A DNA stretch of 64,000 bases. It comes from Lyngbya confervoides BDU141951 (GTDB lineage Bacteria; Cyanobacteriota; Cyanobacteriia; Thermosynechococcales; Thermosynechococcaceae). A program made the position numbers and the translations under genes. Each line of letters begins with the position of its first letter. The stretch's first letter is position 1. The DNA is taken from positions 1 through 64,000 of the forward strand of contig NZ_JTHE03000104.1 of NCBI RefSeq assembly GCF_000817775.3, read 5' to 3'. A model generated the notes under the pieces. The model saw only the letters and a list, made by a program, of their open reading frames with translations, ran no database searches and was not told the DNA's origin. This document shows positions 1 to 9,100 of the stretch, in pieces.

Positions 1-131
1 GTCGGCTCAGTGTCAGTTTACTGAAGCGCGAACCGTCGAAGCTTAGTCTGAAGATGAAGCGCTATACTGCCGCGATGGACAATAACTTTATGCTCAAAAT
101 CTTGGCTGCCAGTGGGATGGATGAGGCGTGA
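1..131 (+). mobile_element. 3' end of an ISAs1-family transposase gene, cut by the window edge
   Basis: Reading from base 3, 42 codons stay open from the window edge to a TGA at 129-131. The peptide contains SLLKREPSK and, 15 residues later, NNFMLKILA. This resembles the C-terminus of ISAs1 (H-repeat) transposases, which end with a 'LLK-E-s-...-KR-xAg-d-dfLLkiL' pattern. The rest of the element lies outside the window, so whether it is intact cannot be judged. It sits at the 3' end of the defence operon and could mark one boundary of the island. Family assignment is from memory of the C-terminal pattern. Confidence 0.6.
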
Positions 132-420
132 CGACCAACACGATAGTCACCCTGAGATAAAGTCAACTGCTTTCGTTAGGAGGTAATTAACCCGAATATC
201 CGATAATGACGGGGCCGTAGGCCTGAGTAAACCCGCATTAACCCGCTGATTTTATCCCTCAGCCTATCAATGTGAGCACTCGATTAAGGTGCGATTACCC
301 TGGCTCAGGAGGTGACGTGAGGAAACGGCTGGACTCAAGAATTAACTCTAAAAATTGTGCTTTGGAACAAGATAATCTAAATCAAGGGGAAGAGTAGTAT
401 ATTTTTGTACAGAAATCACC
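132..420. other. Intergenic between transposase tail and kinase gene
   Basis: No open frame of useful length on either strand. It probably holds the right end of the ISAs1-type element and the transcription end of the minus-strand defence operon. I could not identify the IS inverted repeat or a clear terminator hairpin. Confidence 0.4.
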
Positions 421-1884
421 TTATGACAATAAATGTTCAAAATAATCTCGTTTCCTCTTAGCCCATAAATCATCAGATATTAGCCTACTATAAACCCTTA
501 GAAATGAACGCGCTTTACCAATATCTCTAAGCTGCTCAAATACAAGAACTAATCTCTTAAGTATTGCTGGATCATATGGTTTCTGACAGTTGAGCTGAAT
601 TAATATTTCTGCTGCTTCATTATACTTTGCTTGAGCACCAAGAATAGAGGCCTTTTTCAAAAGTAGCTGTGGTGTTTCCCCATCTTCAGCTAAACACCAT
701 TCAAGCATAATCTCTGCTTTATGAAGCTGTCTCGTCTCTAGATACGCTTTCAGTGCAATTCTATGCAGATCTCTCGTTGCTGGAGATTGAAAACTTAGCA
801 TTTCAGGAAATCTGTCGAGATAATTCAAGCAATCGTAATACCTTTCATCCTTGAAGGCTGCTGAAACCATTAATCGGAAAGCATTGATGTCTTTATGGTT
901 CTCAAATTCAGCACTTGCAACCAACTCAGCCTGAGTATAGTCGCCTTTTTCTAGGAGACTAATTGCTTGAGAAGACCAATCTTCATAGCGAATTCGTGGA
1001 CTCGGCACAAGTCTCACCGGATGATAATCCAGTTGTGATTGTTTCACTGATTGAAACTTATTCAAGAGCGTTTCCACGGAGTCCCAGCGCTTTTCTGGAT
1101 CAAGCTCTAAGCAACGTAGAATAAAATCCTCCAATGCTGGAGAAACAGAGGTGTTGATTTCTCTAGGACGAGGAAAGGGCGTATGGCGAATGACTTGGCT
1201 TAAGGTATCATGGGGAAGTCTGGATGTTACAAGGTGATAAAGAAGTACTCCTAGACTATACATGTCTCCTTTAAAAATTCGACCAGGATCTTTTTGTTTA
1301 TGAATTGCACCTGCAAATTCCGGTGCTGAATAGAGTACAGTTCCACCATTTTCACGGGTGCGAGTATAAATTTCTTCTGGTAGCAAACTACTTCCAAAAT
1401 CAGTCAGCTTTGCTACGTCTCCAGAAACAAGAATGTTTTGTGGTTTGATATCTCCATGAGACATTCCTAAATCGTGGAGATATTTTACTCCAGCTAATAC
1501 TTGAGCATAGAGATCAAGAACCATTTTGTAGCTGGCTGTGAATCCTTGATCCCCTTCATCCAGTAACCAAGCTAAAGTATGACTAGGAAAATACTCCATC
1601 TCAATGGCATACCATTCCCGCTCTGGCGGAACACGCCCCATCCAAAACACACTTACCACGTTTGGGTGAGCGGGCTGGTTTAATAGATGTTCACCTTCAG
1701 CCAGTTCGCTATTCCTACCGCCCTGCGCTTTTGGAATTTTGACCGCGACAATCGCATCATCTTGAAGCCTTTGCGCTTTCCAAACCCATCCATAGGAACC
1801 ATCTCCCAGGCATTCTAAGAGCTCATAGCGATCGCCCAACTTGCGATCGGCACTAGGGATAAAGTAGCGATTACGAGAACTCAT
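421..1884 (-). CDS. Serine/threonine protein kinase with C-terminal TPR-like region (MADS-like operon)
   Basis: A eukaryotic-type protein kinase of about 487 aa. The kinase motifs are in order: Gly-rich loop GDGSYGWVW (about 27-35), catalytic Lys in VAVKIP (K49), catalytic loop HGDIKPQN (143-150, with HGD replacing the usual HRD), DFG (162-164) and APE (187-189). Residues after about 300 look like helical TPR-type pairs, possibly a partner-binding or sensing region. No transmembrane segment is seen, so it is cytosolic. The ATG at 1884 is preferred because it puts the kinase fold close to the N-terminus; an in-frame ATG at 1902 would add six residues. Either start overlaps the upstream 197-aa gene. 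It is the last gene of the defence operon. Kinases are part of the described MADS locus and also occur in BREX-type systems (PglW). Its substrate is unknown. Confidence 0.85.
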   Translation of the reverse strand: MSSRNRYFIPSADRKLGDRYELLECLGDGSYGWVWKAQRLQDDAIVAVKIPKAQGGRNSELAEGEHLLNQPAHPNVVSVFWMGRVPPEREWYAIEMEYFPSHTLAWLLDEGDQGFTASYKMVLDLYAQVLAGVKYLHDLGMSHGDIKPQNILVSGDVAKLTDFGSSLLPEEIYTRTRENGGTVLYSAPEFAGAIHKQKDPGRIFKGDMYSLGVLLYHLVTSRLPHDTLSQVIRHTPFPRPREINTSVSPALEDFILRCLELDPEKRWDSVETLLNKFQSVKQSQLDYHPVRLVPSPRIRYEDWSSQAISLLEKGDYTQAELVASAEFENHKDINAFRLMVSAAFKDERYYDCLNYLDRFPEMLSFQSPATRDLHRIALKAYLETRQLHKAEIMLEWCLAEDGETPQLLLKKASILGAQAKYNEAAEILIQLNCQKPYDPAILKRLVLVFEQLRDIGKARSFLRVYSRLISDDLWAKRKRDYFEHLLS

Positions 1885-2464
1885 GAGTACCTCGCTGAAC
1901 AATCTTAACTAATCGAAGCGATTGATGGGGCGTTACTTCATTGATGAACTGAAAACAAAGCAAACGGCCTTTATGACTGCCATCAACCCTCAGTCGCTCG
2001 TTTGTCTCAAAGCCTTGCCTAATAATTTGGTGAAACCGTGAATGATTGGGGAGAGAGGCCAATCCCTCTGTCCAATAGGCCAAAACTAACCACCGAGCGA
2101 AGTCTTGCAATCGATGGTGTGCTAAAAGTAAATTTTCAACCTTTCCTTCCAGCTTTCTTTGATCAGTGATACCAGAATAGCGTTCGAACTCAGCAATCAA
2201 AACAGGAGATTGGGTTTGACGGTCGAACCAGACAGAGTCACAACGAACATCATCTCCAGTCGTCGTATATCGTCCTTGCCGAGGCACGGGGAATTCGGAA
2301 ACACTTACAAAGCCTAGCGTTTGTCCCAAATGTGTCAAAAAAGAAATACCCACGCTGTGAATCGAACAGCTGATATCAGCAATTCCCCAGTCTGTCCATA
2401 TCGGTAACATCTGTTGGACCTGATCAATATTCTGAATAGCATCGGAGATTTCACGAATTACCAC
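1871..2464 (-). CDS. 197-aa protein, possible PD-(D/E)XK-like nuclease
   Basis: The family is not recognised with confidence. The central part reads RCDSVWFD, then about ten residues, then PVLIAEFERY, followed by a K-rich helix (KLEGKVENLLLAHH). An Asp in a strand followed by E-x-E in the next strand is reminiscent of restriction-endonuclease-like folds, so it may be a nuclease or an inactive relative. The GTG start at 2464 overlaps the end of the HerA gene by 14 bp, and its 3' end overlaps the kinase start, so it is translationally coupled to both. No signal peptide or membrane segment. Nuclease function is inference from the motif and the defence setting. Confidence 0.6.
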   Translation of the reverse strand: MVIREISDAIQNIDQVQQMLPIWTDWGIADISCSIHSVGISFLTHLGQTLGFVSVSEFPVPRQGRYTTTGDDVRCDSVWFDRQTQSPVLIAEFERYSGITDQRKLEGKVENLLLAHHRLQDFARWLVLAYWTEGLASLPNHSRFHQIIRQGFETNERLRVDGSHKGRLLCFQFINEVTPHQSLRLVKIVQRGTHEFS

Positions 2465-4145
2465 TCGTAAACCTCCCCCATACTTTCAAGACTTCCGGTG
2501 ACTGCCCTCCATGCAGGAGCGCTTTAGTTCCGACTTTCACTAGCAAAGGGGCTGGGATAGAACGTCCACAAATGAGCGCTTCTCCAGTCGAGAGGCTGGG
2601 CAATTCATCAATGTCTGCTTTACTCACCATATCGGAAGTCTTAGTGATAAATCGCTGATCATCCGGGTTTTTAAGGCGCATCGTGATGAGGGTATTACAT
2701 TGGGAAGTGACATCAGAATCTAATTTAGAAGGGCGTTGGCTCACCACCGCAAAACCAACCCCAAATTTACGTCCTTCACCGGCAATTTTTTTGATGATGC
2801 GGTGACTCACAGACGGTTGTCCTGCAGGCGCAAAATTATGCCCTTCTTCATAAACTAAAAAGCAGGGACGAATTGGGTCTGTTTTACTGGATGCTGCTCT
2901 TAAAATTTCACTGGAGATCAACGCCGTAACAACTTGCTTTGCGGTATCACTGAGCCCTTGCAAATCAACTACAACCAATCGGCCTCGTTTATCGCTAGGG
3001 CGTCCTATCATTTCATAGATATCGGTTGATTTGGCCAGTGCCGCAGAGTAAAAACTCTGGGCTTCATTCAGGACTCGCGAGAGTTTGAGAGAAGCCACGG
3101 CAGCACTCCGACCATTCAGAGCTGACGATTCGGCTTGGCTCAGTTCATCCCATTCCTTCAAGTCTTCCAGTCCGTCCCCCAAATAGTAACGAAGTAAATT
3201 GATATCTCGAGGATCGTTCTTTTCCATTAATCGCCAGTATCGAATGGCAACATCTAGAACCCTTTGCTGAGGCTCTGTTAATCCTGGTAGAATCTCACCG
3301 ATGTCATCCATCTCAAATCGATCAAATTGTAAAGCTAGTTCCCGATTTTTGCCAGCATATTTATCTCGAAATGACTGTTGTTGGGGGGTGTAAACTTCCA
3401 ATCCTGCCCCAGCCTCAGTGAGTCGTTTAAAGCTTGCCTGAATTTCCTGAATAGCCTGCTGATCTCGAGCATCCTCATTAGCGTTGTCTTGCCAGTTGAA
3501 CTGTAGCTGCCCTCCTTGAAAGGCTCGCCCATATTCCCCATGGGGATCAAAGACAACAACAGAGCCGTTATTCAGCGCCACTAATCGTTCGATAATCCTG
3601 CCGACGGTATAGGATTTACCTGAACCCGTCATAGCCAGAACAGCTAGGTGTTCCGTCACGAGACGGTTCACATCCAGATAGACTGGAACGGTGTTTTCAC
3701 CATGCTCGTAGCCCACTAAATTACCAATGTGCAAGCTGGTCTGCTCGTCAAACTCGTAAAACTGGCTGAGAAAGTAGTAGTCAACTGTTTCTACCTTGGC
3801 TCCAGGATCAAGGGCTCGCCGAGGAATTTTAATTTGTCCTGTAGTCAGATCTTTGTAGCCAATCAGCTCTAATTTGGCCATGACCTTTTCGCCTGTGACT
3901 TGAGCCCCTGGCAGCAGCTCCAAGTCATTCACGGATTGCCCCATTTCGGAGTTATACAGCACGTTAGAGCGCGTCACACTAACAATGCGACCCAAAACAT
4001 CGGTCTCGGGCTCATCGATGCTTTCTTTATGCCGGATGCGGACAAACTCACCTCGTCTTCCTGCAAAGGATGAGGAGAGCACCATAGTGAGATTATTAGG
4101 ATCCCCGGTGTTGCCGACTAGCTTGCCCAGTATTTGCGGTTTCAT
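2451..4145 (-). CDS. herA: HerA-type hexameric ATPase/translocase (DUF87)
   Basis: A 564-aa HerA/FtsK-superfamily ATPase. The N-terminal region of about 150 residues is a HAS-barrel-like beta domain. Walker A is MTGSGKSY (172-179), and the preceding HLAVLAMTG is typical of DUF87. Walker B is FLVYEEGHNF (about 426), where the paired Glu residues and following His are HerA hallmarks. A later VVSQRPSKLD segment resembles the HerA sensor/arginine region. HerA proteins pump duplex DNA and work with NurA nucleases; a NurA-like protein is encoded 5 bp upstream. Variants of this pair occur in archaeal end resection and in many bacterial defence systems. Cytosolic, DNA-bound role inferred. The ATPase assignment is firm; the defence role rests on context. 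Confidence 0.88.
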   Translation of the reverse strand: MKPQILGKLVGNTGDPNNLTMVLSSSFAGRRGEFVRIRHKESIDEPETDVLGRIVSVTRSNVLYNSEMGQSVNDLELLPGAQVTGEKVMAKLELIGYKDLTTGQIKIPRRALDPGAKVETVDYYFLSQFYEFDEQTSLHIGNLVGYEHGENTVPVYLDVNRLVTEHLAVLAMTGSGKSYTVGRIIERLVALNNGSVVVFDPHGEYGRAFQGGQLQFNWQDNANEDARDQQAIQEIQASFKRLTEAGAGLEVYTPQQQSFRDKYAGKNRELALQFDRFEMDDIGEILPGLTEPQQRVLDVAIRYWRLMEKNDPRDINLLRYYLGDGLEDLKEWDELSQAESSALNGRSAAVASLKLSRVLNEAQSFYSAALAKSTDIYEMIGRPSDKRGRLVVVDLQGLSDTAKQVVTALISSEILRAASSKTDPIRPCFLVYEEGHNFAPAGQPSVSHRIIKKIAGEGRKFGVGFAVVSQRPSKLDSDVTSQCNTLITMRLKNPDDQRFITKTSDMVSKADIDELPSLSTGEALICGRSIPAPLLVKVGTKALLHGGQSPEVLKVWGRFTSGNS

Positions 4146-4150
4146 GCTTG

Positions 4151-5308
4151 TTACTCCTCATCCAAACCGGATAACCAAATATCTTCGACTTCTCGCTGTT
4201 TTAGGGCTTCTACAATGCTTCTGCTGTAATAGTCCAAAAAATTGCTCAGTCCTTTTTGTTCCCGTGCGGCTAACTGAATCGGTAATGGCATTGCATCCTG
4301 TCCTCCTACCACCATCAGAGCCATGACTTGGCCACAAACACGATCTAGTAATGCCGTGTTCCAATCGGGTGCATTTCCAATTAACTGCATCAATCGGGGG
4401 GCTGTATTTTGTCCCGCTCGAAAGTGTAAGCCGAGCACCCCTAGATCAACAACATCACTAGGCTCCATACGGGGTGTCTGAATATTCATCTGAAAGGCGA
4501 CCGTACGGGTATAGCTGCCCACAATGCCATAAACAAAACGTCGCTCACCAATCCCTGCCATAGAATGGGAGATATCATCGAGTTGTTTAAGTCGATCTTG
4601 ATCAACTCGTTCAGTCGGTAAAATTTGTTGGTGCCCGACGGTCGTCCGTAAGTCTTGCTGGGCTACTTGAACAATTGCGCCATAGCGCTTTGAGGTGAGC
4701 CCTAAAACAGCTGTACCTTGAGGATTCCAAGGGATCAATTTATGGCGATGGGCTTTCCAGAATGCTGAGATAGTTTGAAAGGTTTGTTCAAAAGAATCCC
4801 CAAACTCTCCACTTCGCGCTGATCGTTGGGGAACCATACTGCGCTCAAGGGTAAGCGGACAATCCAGCAAAATCAGGTTATAGGGTTCGCCAGACTTCAA
4901 GGCTGCATCTGCTATCTCATAAGCTTGTCTAATGCCAATTAACTGTAGCCGCTTGGACTGGTCTTCAAAGTTAATGTCATCTAGTTCACAGGTACTGTCT
5001 TGACCCGTTGTAGATACAGCATTATTGTCGATCGCAACATCTAACCGAGAGGCTACCGAAACGTAGAGATATCCTCCTAGTGTTTTTTTCACCGAGGACT
5101 GGGTTGAAATCCCTGCAACTCTGAGATTGAGAGGGTTCGGTCGATCCACGGCTCGAACTAATCCTGCCTCTGCAAAGAGCGGTGCAATTTGCTCAATGCT
5201 GCGAATTTGGCTCAAGATTCGCCCTACCGTCCCCGGCAGATGAATCTGGGATTGAATAGCTAAAGACTGGGCTACGGAACGGCCTTGAGGCTGAAATGTT
5301 TTTGTCAT
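4151..5308 (-). CDS. NurA-like protein, HerA partner
   Basis: 385 aa. Weak but ordered resemblance to the NurA domain: an early strand with VAGIST in place of the usual DGS, a middle strand LILLDCPL that could be the second metal-binding motif, and a C-terminal block (PLPIQLAAREQKGLSNF) like the conserved 'P-x-l-x-lA' end. The first acidic residue (Asp of DGS) appears to be replaced, so nuclease activity is doubtful. The stop codon of the upstream gene overlaps its ATG (ATGA), and HerA starts 5 bp after its stop. That gene order is the main reason for the NurA call. It may be a structural partner of HerA rather than an active nuclease. Confidence 0.6.
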   Translation of the reverse strand: MTKTFQPQGRSVAQSLAIQSQIHLPGTVGRILSQIRSIEQIAPLFAEAGLVRAVDRPNPLNLRVAGISTQSSVKKTLGGYLYVSVASRLDVAIDNNAVSTTGQDSTCELDDINFEDQSKRLQLIGIRQAYEIADAALKSGEPYNLILLDCPLTLERSMVPQRSARSGEFGDSFEQTFQTISAFWKAHRHKLIPWNPQGTAVLGLTSKRYGAIVQVAQQDLRTTVGHQQILPTERVDQDRLKQLDDISHSMAGIGERRFVYGIVGSYTRTVAFQMNIQTPRMEPSDVVDLGVLGLHFRAGQNTAPRLMQLIGNAPDWNTALLDRVCGQVMALMVVGGQDAMPLPIQLAAREQKGLSNFLDYYSRSIVEALKQREVEDIWLSGLDEE

Positions 5309-6159
5309 AGGGATAGTGCCTCCAGTTCTTCAGCGTAGGGTGCATATTGACTTTGCCGGAGAAATTGGCGTCCAGCGTCTGTTAAATTTCCAGCACTCAC
5401 CAGACCATGCGTCTCTAGATCGTCGAGACAATGAGCTGCCTGAGAGAAATCAAGGGAAAAGATGGTCGAGTGCAGAAGGGCTTCCAGAGCTTCTATATCA
5501 GAGTTGAAATCTGCTGTTAGGAGATGAAGCAAGAGCGTGAAATGATCAACAGAAGGCGAAAAATCAGGGATCTCAGGTTCAGATTGCTTCGTCCAGTTAG
5601 AATTGCCAACGATATGAAATAAGCTGTCTAACCACTGATGAAGTGCTGATTCCCAATCTAAAATCAGCAAGGACCAAAGGGGTAGGCACGTGATCGCAAA
5701 GATACCCGAATGGGGATGCTTCCGGTAATAGGCGGTACAGAGGCTTTGATCATCCCAGGTGCCGCCTGCTGGATGGGCAATTTGCAAATCACCTCGTAGC
5801 TGATATTGCATCTCTGATGCTAAAGCATTGAGGAAAACGTCCTGTTTAGCAGTCACTGGATCCTGTCGGCGCTTCACTGTCCATGAAGTCGGCAATAAAC
5901 AATCCATAGACTTGAAAGGGGGAATCAGCAGTAGCACTCGTCCAGGTTCTTGAGACCAAGCTATCCAGGCTCGTTGTGTTTCTTCTGAGGCTTTCTGAAA
6001 GTCAGAACCAAAGAGTAGACAGATGCCGCTCCCAACGGGCATACCCTCTGCCGGTTGAGCGTGAACAACCGTCTTAAGAATTCGTCCACGACGGTGATGA
6101 GCCAGGGACTCACCCAGCCAAACTTGATATTGGGCAACTGGATTTGTTGAATTGTCCAC
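5305..6159 (-). CDS. Uncharacterised 284-aa protein of the defence operon
   Basis: Not recognised. GTG at 6159 is chosen as start because a strong GGGAGGT Shine-Dalgarno lies 7-8 nt before it and it begins one base after the ATPase stop codon. An in-frame upstream ATG at 6204 would overlap the ATPase gene. The protein is acidic and Trp/Leu-rich. The first half has alternating strands (GICLLFGSD, RVLLLIPPF). The C-terminal 80 residues are helical and end with an arrangement (LDDLETHGLVSAGNLTDAGRQFL) that looks like a winged-helix. It may therefore be a small adaptor or DNA-binding subunit. The 3' end overlaps the NurA-like start by 4 bp, so the two are made together. Confidence 0.7.
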   Translation of the reverse strand: MDNSTNPVAQYQVWLGESLAHHRRGRILKTVVHAQPAEGMPVGSGICLLFGSDFQKASEETQRAWIAWSQEPGRVLLLIPPFKSMDCLLPTSWTVKRRQDPVTAKQDVFLNALASEMQYQLRGDLQIAHPAGGTWDDQSLCTAYYRKHPHSGIFAITCLPLWSLLILDWESALHQWLDSLFHIVGNSNWTKQSEPEIPDFSPSVDHFTLLLHLLTADFNSDIEALEALLHSTIFSLDFSQAAHCLDDLETHGLVSAGNLTDAGRQFLRQSQYAPYAEELEALSL

Positions 6160-6160
6160 C

Positions 6161-9100
6161 TTACTGACCTCCCAACCGATACGTTCGCACCAGGAGACCG
6201 GCACGAATCAATTGTTCTTCTTCCTGAGGCTCGAGGGCAGGATCTGCTCCTTGCTCAATCGCTGCCACGATGCGCTGCCATCGGCCAAAGCTAACAGCCT
6301 CTGGTAAAAGTTCATGTGCTTCTTGAACCCAATCGTGCCGTCGAGCTTCGAGTTTAGCGATCGCCGCCCTTAAGCTATCGGCTTGTTCTAGCTCCAAGCG
6401 ACTTAACGGAGGTCGAGGCGGTTGCCCTTTAGCCTTCAGCAGTTGGTTAAAGCTGGTTTCAATTAACTGGATATCAGACTGATTGACCAGCCCGCCAATA
6501 TAACCACCAATCGCATTGTCAAGTGTTAAGAGCTGGGTTCTGAGCTGATTAAGCTGTTGTCGGGGAGCATTTAATAATGAGTCTGCCGCCTTCATTAGAG
6601 GCTGAAAATTTCCTTGCTTGGCAGGCCGGTCGTAGAGTGGATCGTCTCTGAGTGTGTCTACCTCATCTTCTTGGATAGCGGCTAGGCTGTCTTCAATGAA
6701 GCTGGGCCTGAGCTGCAATTGCTCAAAACGGTCAATACCAGGAGGATAGGAAAAATCCTCTGGCGCATCCTCTAATAGCTTTTCCAGCTTATTTAAGCGA
6801 GATTTAGCCTCCTCCAGTTGGCCTTGCAGGTTTTCAAAGGCTTGCTTGAATCGGCGAAAGCCGCTAACGATTTGGCCGTCAATGTCTTCAAAGGGCACAT
6901 CTATGATGCTGGCACCTTCAATACTCAGGCCTACCTCTCGGCTCAACTGCGTTAGCCGATTCATAGCATCCGCAACCCGCAGTCCTTTCAAGCATTGACC
7001 TAAGGCGCTCGCATCGGTCATTTGTTGTTGTGCGGTACTGCCCAGGGGTGTTTTTTCCCGAATGGCCCCTTCTAAAATGTGGCGAATCTTTTCCAAGGAA
7101 AGGGTGAAGAGCTGAGTGGGAAAATGGGACAGGCCAGCTGCCTCTGCATGCATCTTGGGTTGCAGATGATCGATCTGTCGGATAATTTCATCGCGAATCC
7201 TGAGGATGCGATCAGCAAATAATTCCGCTCTACGAATACGACGCCACAATGAATCTTTGTCGTTGCGTAGTTCCAGGGTTCTGACGTTTTCCTCAATCAA
7301 CAATCCATAAGCATCTTGGTTGTAGACATTTTCAATGGCTGCCATCAGCTCTAGACGTTGCTGGGAAAATTCGAGGAGCCGCGATCGCTTTTGGGATAAA
7401 TCTAGGGTGTCAGTGTAGTTGCCTTCCTCAGCGCTCAATCGGCGATAGCATTCCTTAGCCCGTTGGATGTTGGATCGAGCCTTTACAGTTTCAGTACCCT
7501 CCAATGCTCCAAAGAGATCATTGATGGCACCTTCGCCAAAGACCTCCTGAATTTTGAGGACAATGTTGGGATACTCATCCGTTAGCCAGTTTTCAGCCGC
7601 TTGGATACGACTATTTAGGGTCGAGAGTTGGAGAAAATTAAATCCTTCAGTTGGGCTAGAAACAGCAAACCCCAGATCGACTGTCAGACTCAGCCAATCA
7701 TTAAAGGTGTCTTTAGGCTTAGCGCCTTCCCAGGTATAGCCCCAGAACCAGGTCTGTTTAGCCAAGTCTTCCGTCCAAGTGGGCTTTTTTTCTGCAACAA
7801 AACGGTCCAACACTCTGACTAAAAAGGGTGGAATTTCTGCCTTGTCGTTACTCTCGTGACCGGAGAAAAGCGTGGCCCGTTCTTCATGGGAATAGCCTGC
7901 TGCCCGAATACTCCGGGATAAACCCAATTTTTCTAAGACGGCTGTAATCGCCTCAATGTTTAGGCCGCTACTTTCATCGATTTGATATAGCGAATGTTCC
8001 GAGGTTTTCAGTAACAGGTATTTCCAGGCTTGCCTGAGAAGTTCTTTCTCGTCTGCCTTCAAGGAACCACTCGGTCGCAATGGCCAAGCGATCCAGCCTC
8101 GCTGATTGAGGCTGTGTCGCCATCGCTGAACCTCTTCAAGCAGTCCCCGTTGAAAGGCGTTAATCCGCTGGGTAAAGGTCGTATTGAAGTTGGCAATCTC
8201 AATTTGAAAGCCCTGCTGATCTTGCCCTCGAAGACCTACTCGATGCAGGACATACTCTTCATTGGCTGAGAGTTGATATAGCAATAGATAGGCTTGGGCG
8301 GCTTTTAACTTCGAAGCAGCCGGATTTTTCAAACGATCTACCAATGCTCGCGATGATGTGAATGCAATGACCGGAGTTTTCCCTTCCACACCGTTTTGCC
8401 GACTGACGGCCTCACACAGACTTTCCAGTTCCGGCTCGTTTTGTACCCAGACGAGAATGGCTCGTCCCTTAGGATGGAGCTTCAAAGCGTCACAGGTCGC
8501 CAGCCCCCCTTGATCCCGTCCTCGGCTACCCCGTGGTGTGGCGATCGCCACAAAGTCTCCGGTAAAGCCAGGGGAAACGGGGTCATAGCCCCAGTTTTGA
8601 TCCAGTACTCGCATCATGCCGGTGAGCACTTCACGGGCTCGTTCGTGGGCAGGCTGCTGTTTGCGATCGCTCATCGCCTGTTCATGGGCGCTGCTCTGAT
8701 CCGGATCGCGGAAAATTAACGACGTCTGGCTCCGTTTGCGATAGCGCAGATCGAGCCGTTCCAGCATGGCAATGCTAGGGCCAATGTGGGTTGCCGTGTC
8801 CTCTGAAATATCCGTGGCCCCGAGGAAGTATTGCCATAGGGCACGGGCGGCATCTTCGGCTGAGGGATGGGGATAGAGGAAGCTGACTAACTCAATAAAG
8901 TCTGACTGGTGTAAGGGCACGAGTAGAATGCGCTTGCCATCGGCAGTACGGTTGAATGACCCATCGGTTTCTTCATTTTGATGGGCATAGATGGCATAGG
9001 TGCTGAGGTTGTCCAAAAGCTGACGCAAGTCGAGGAACTGAGAGGTCCCTGCCAGTTGCCAGCCCTCGGGTTTACGCTCAAACTTAGCGGCCCGTAATGC

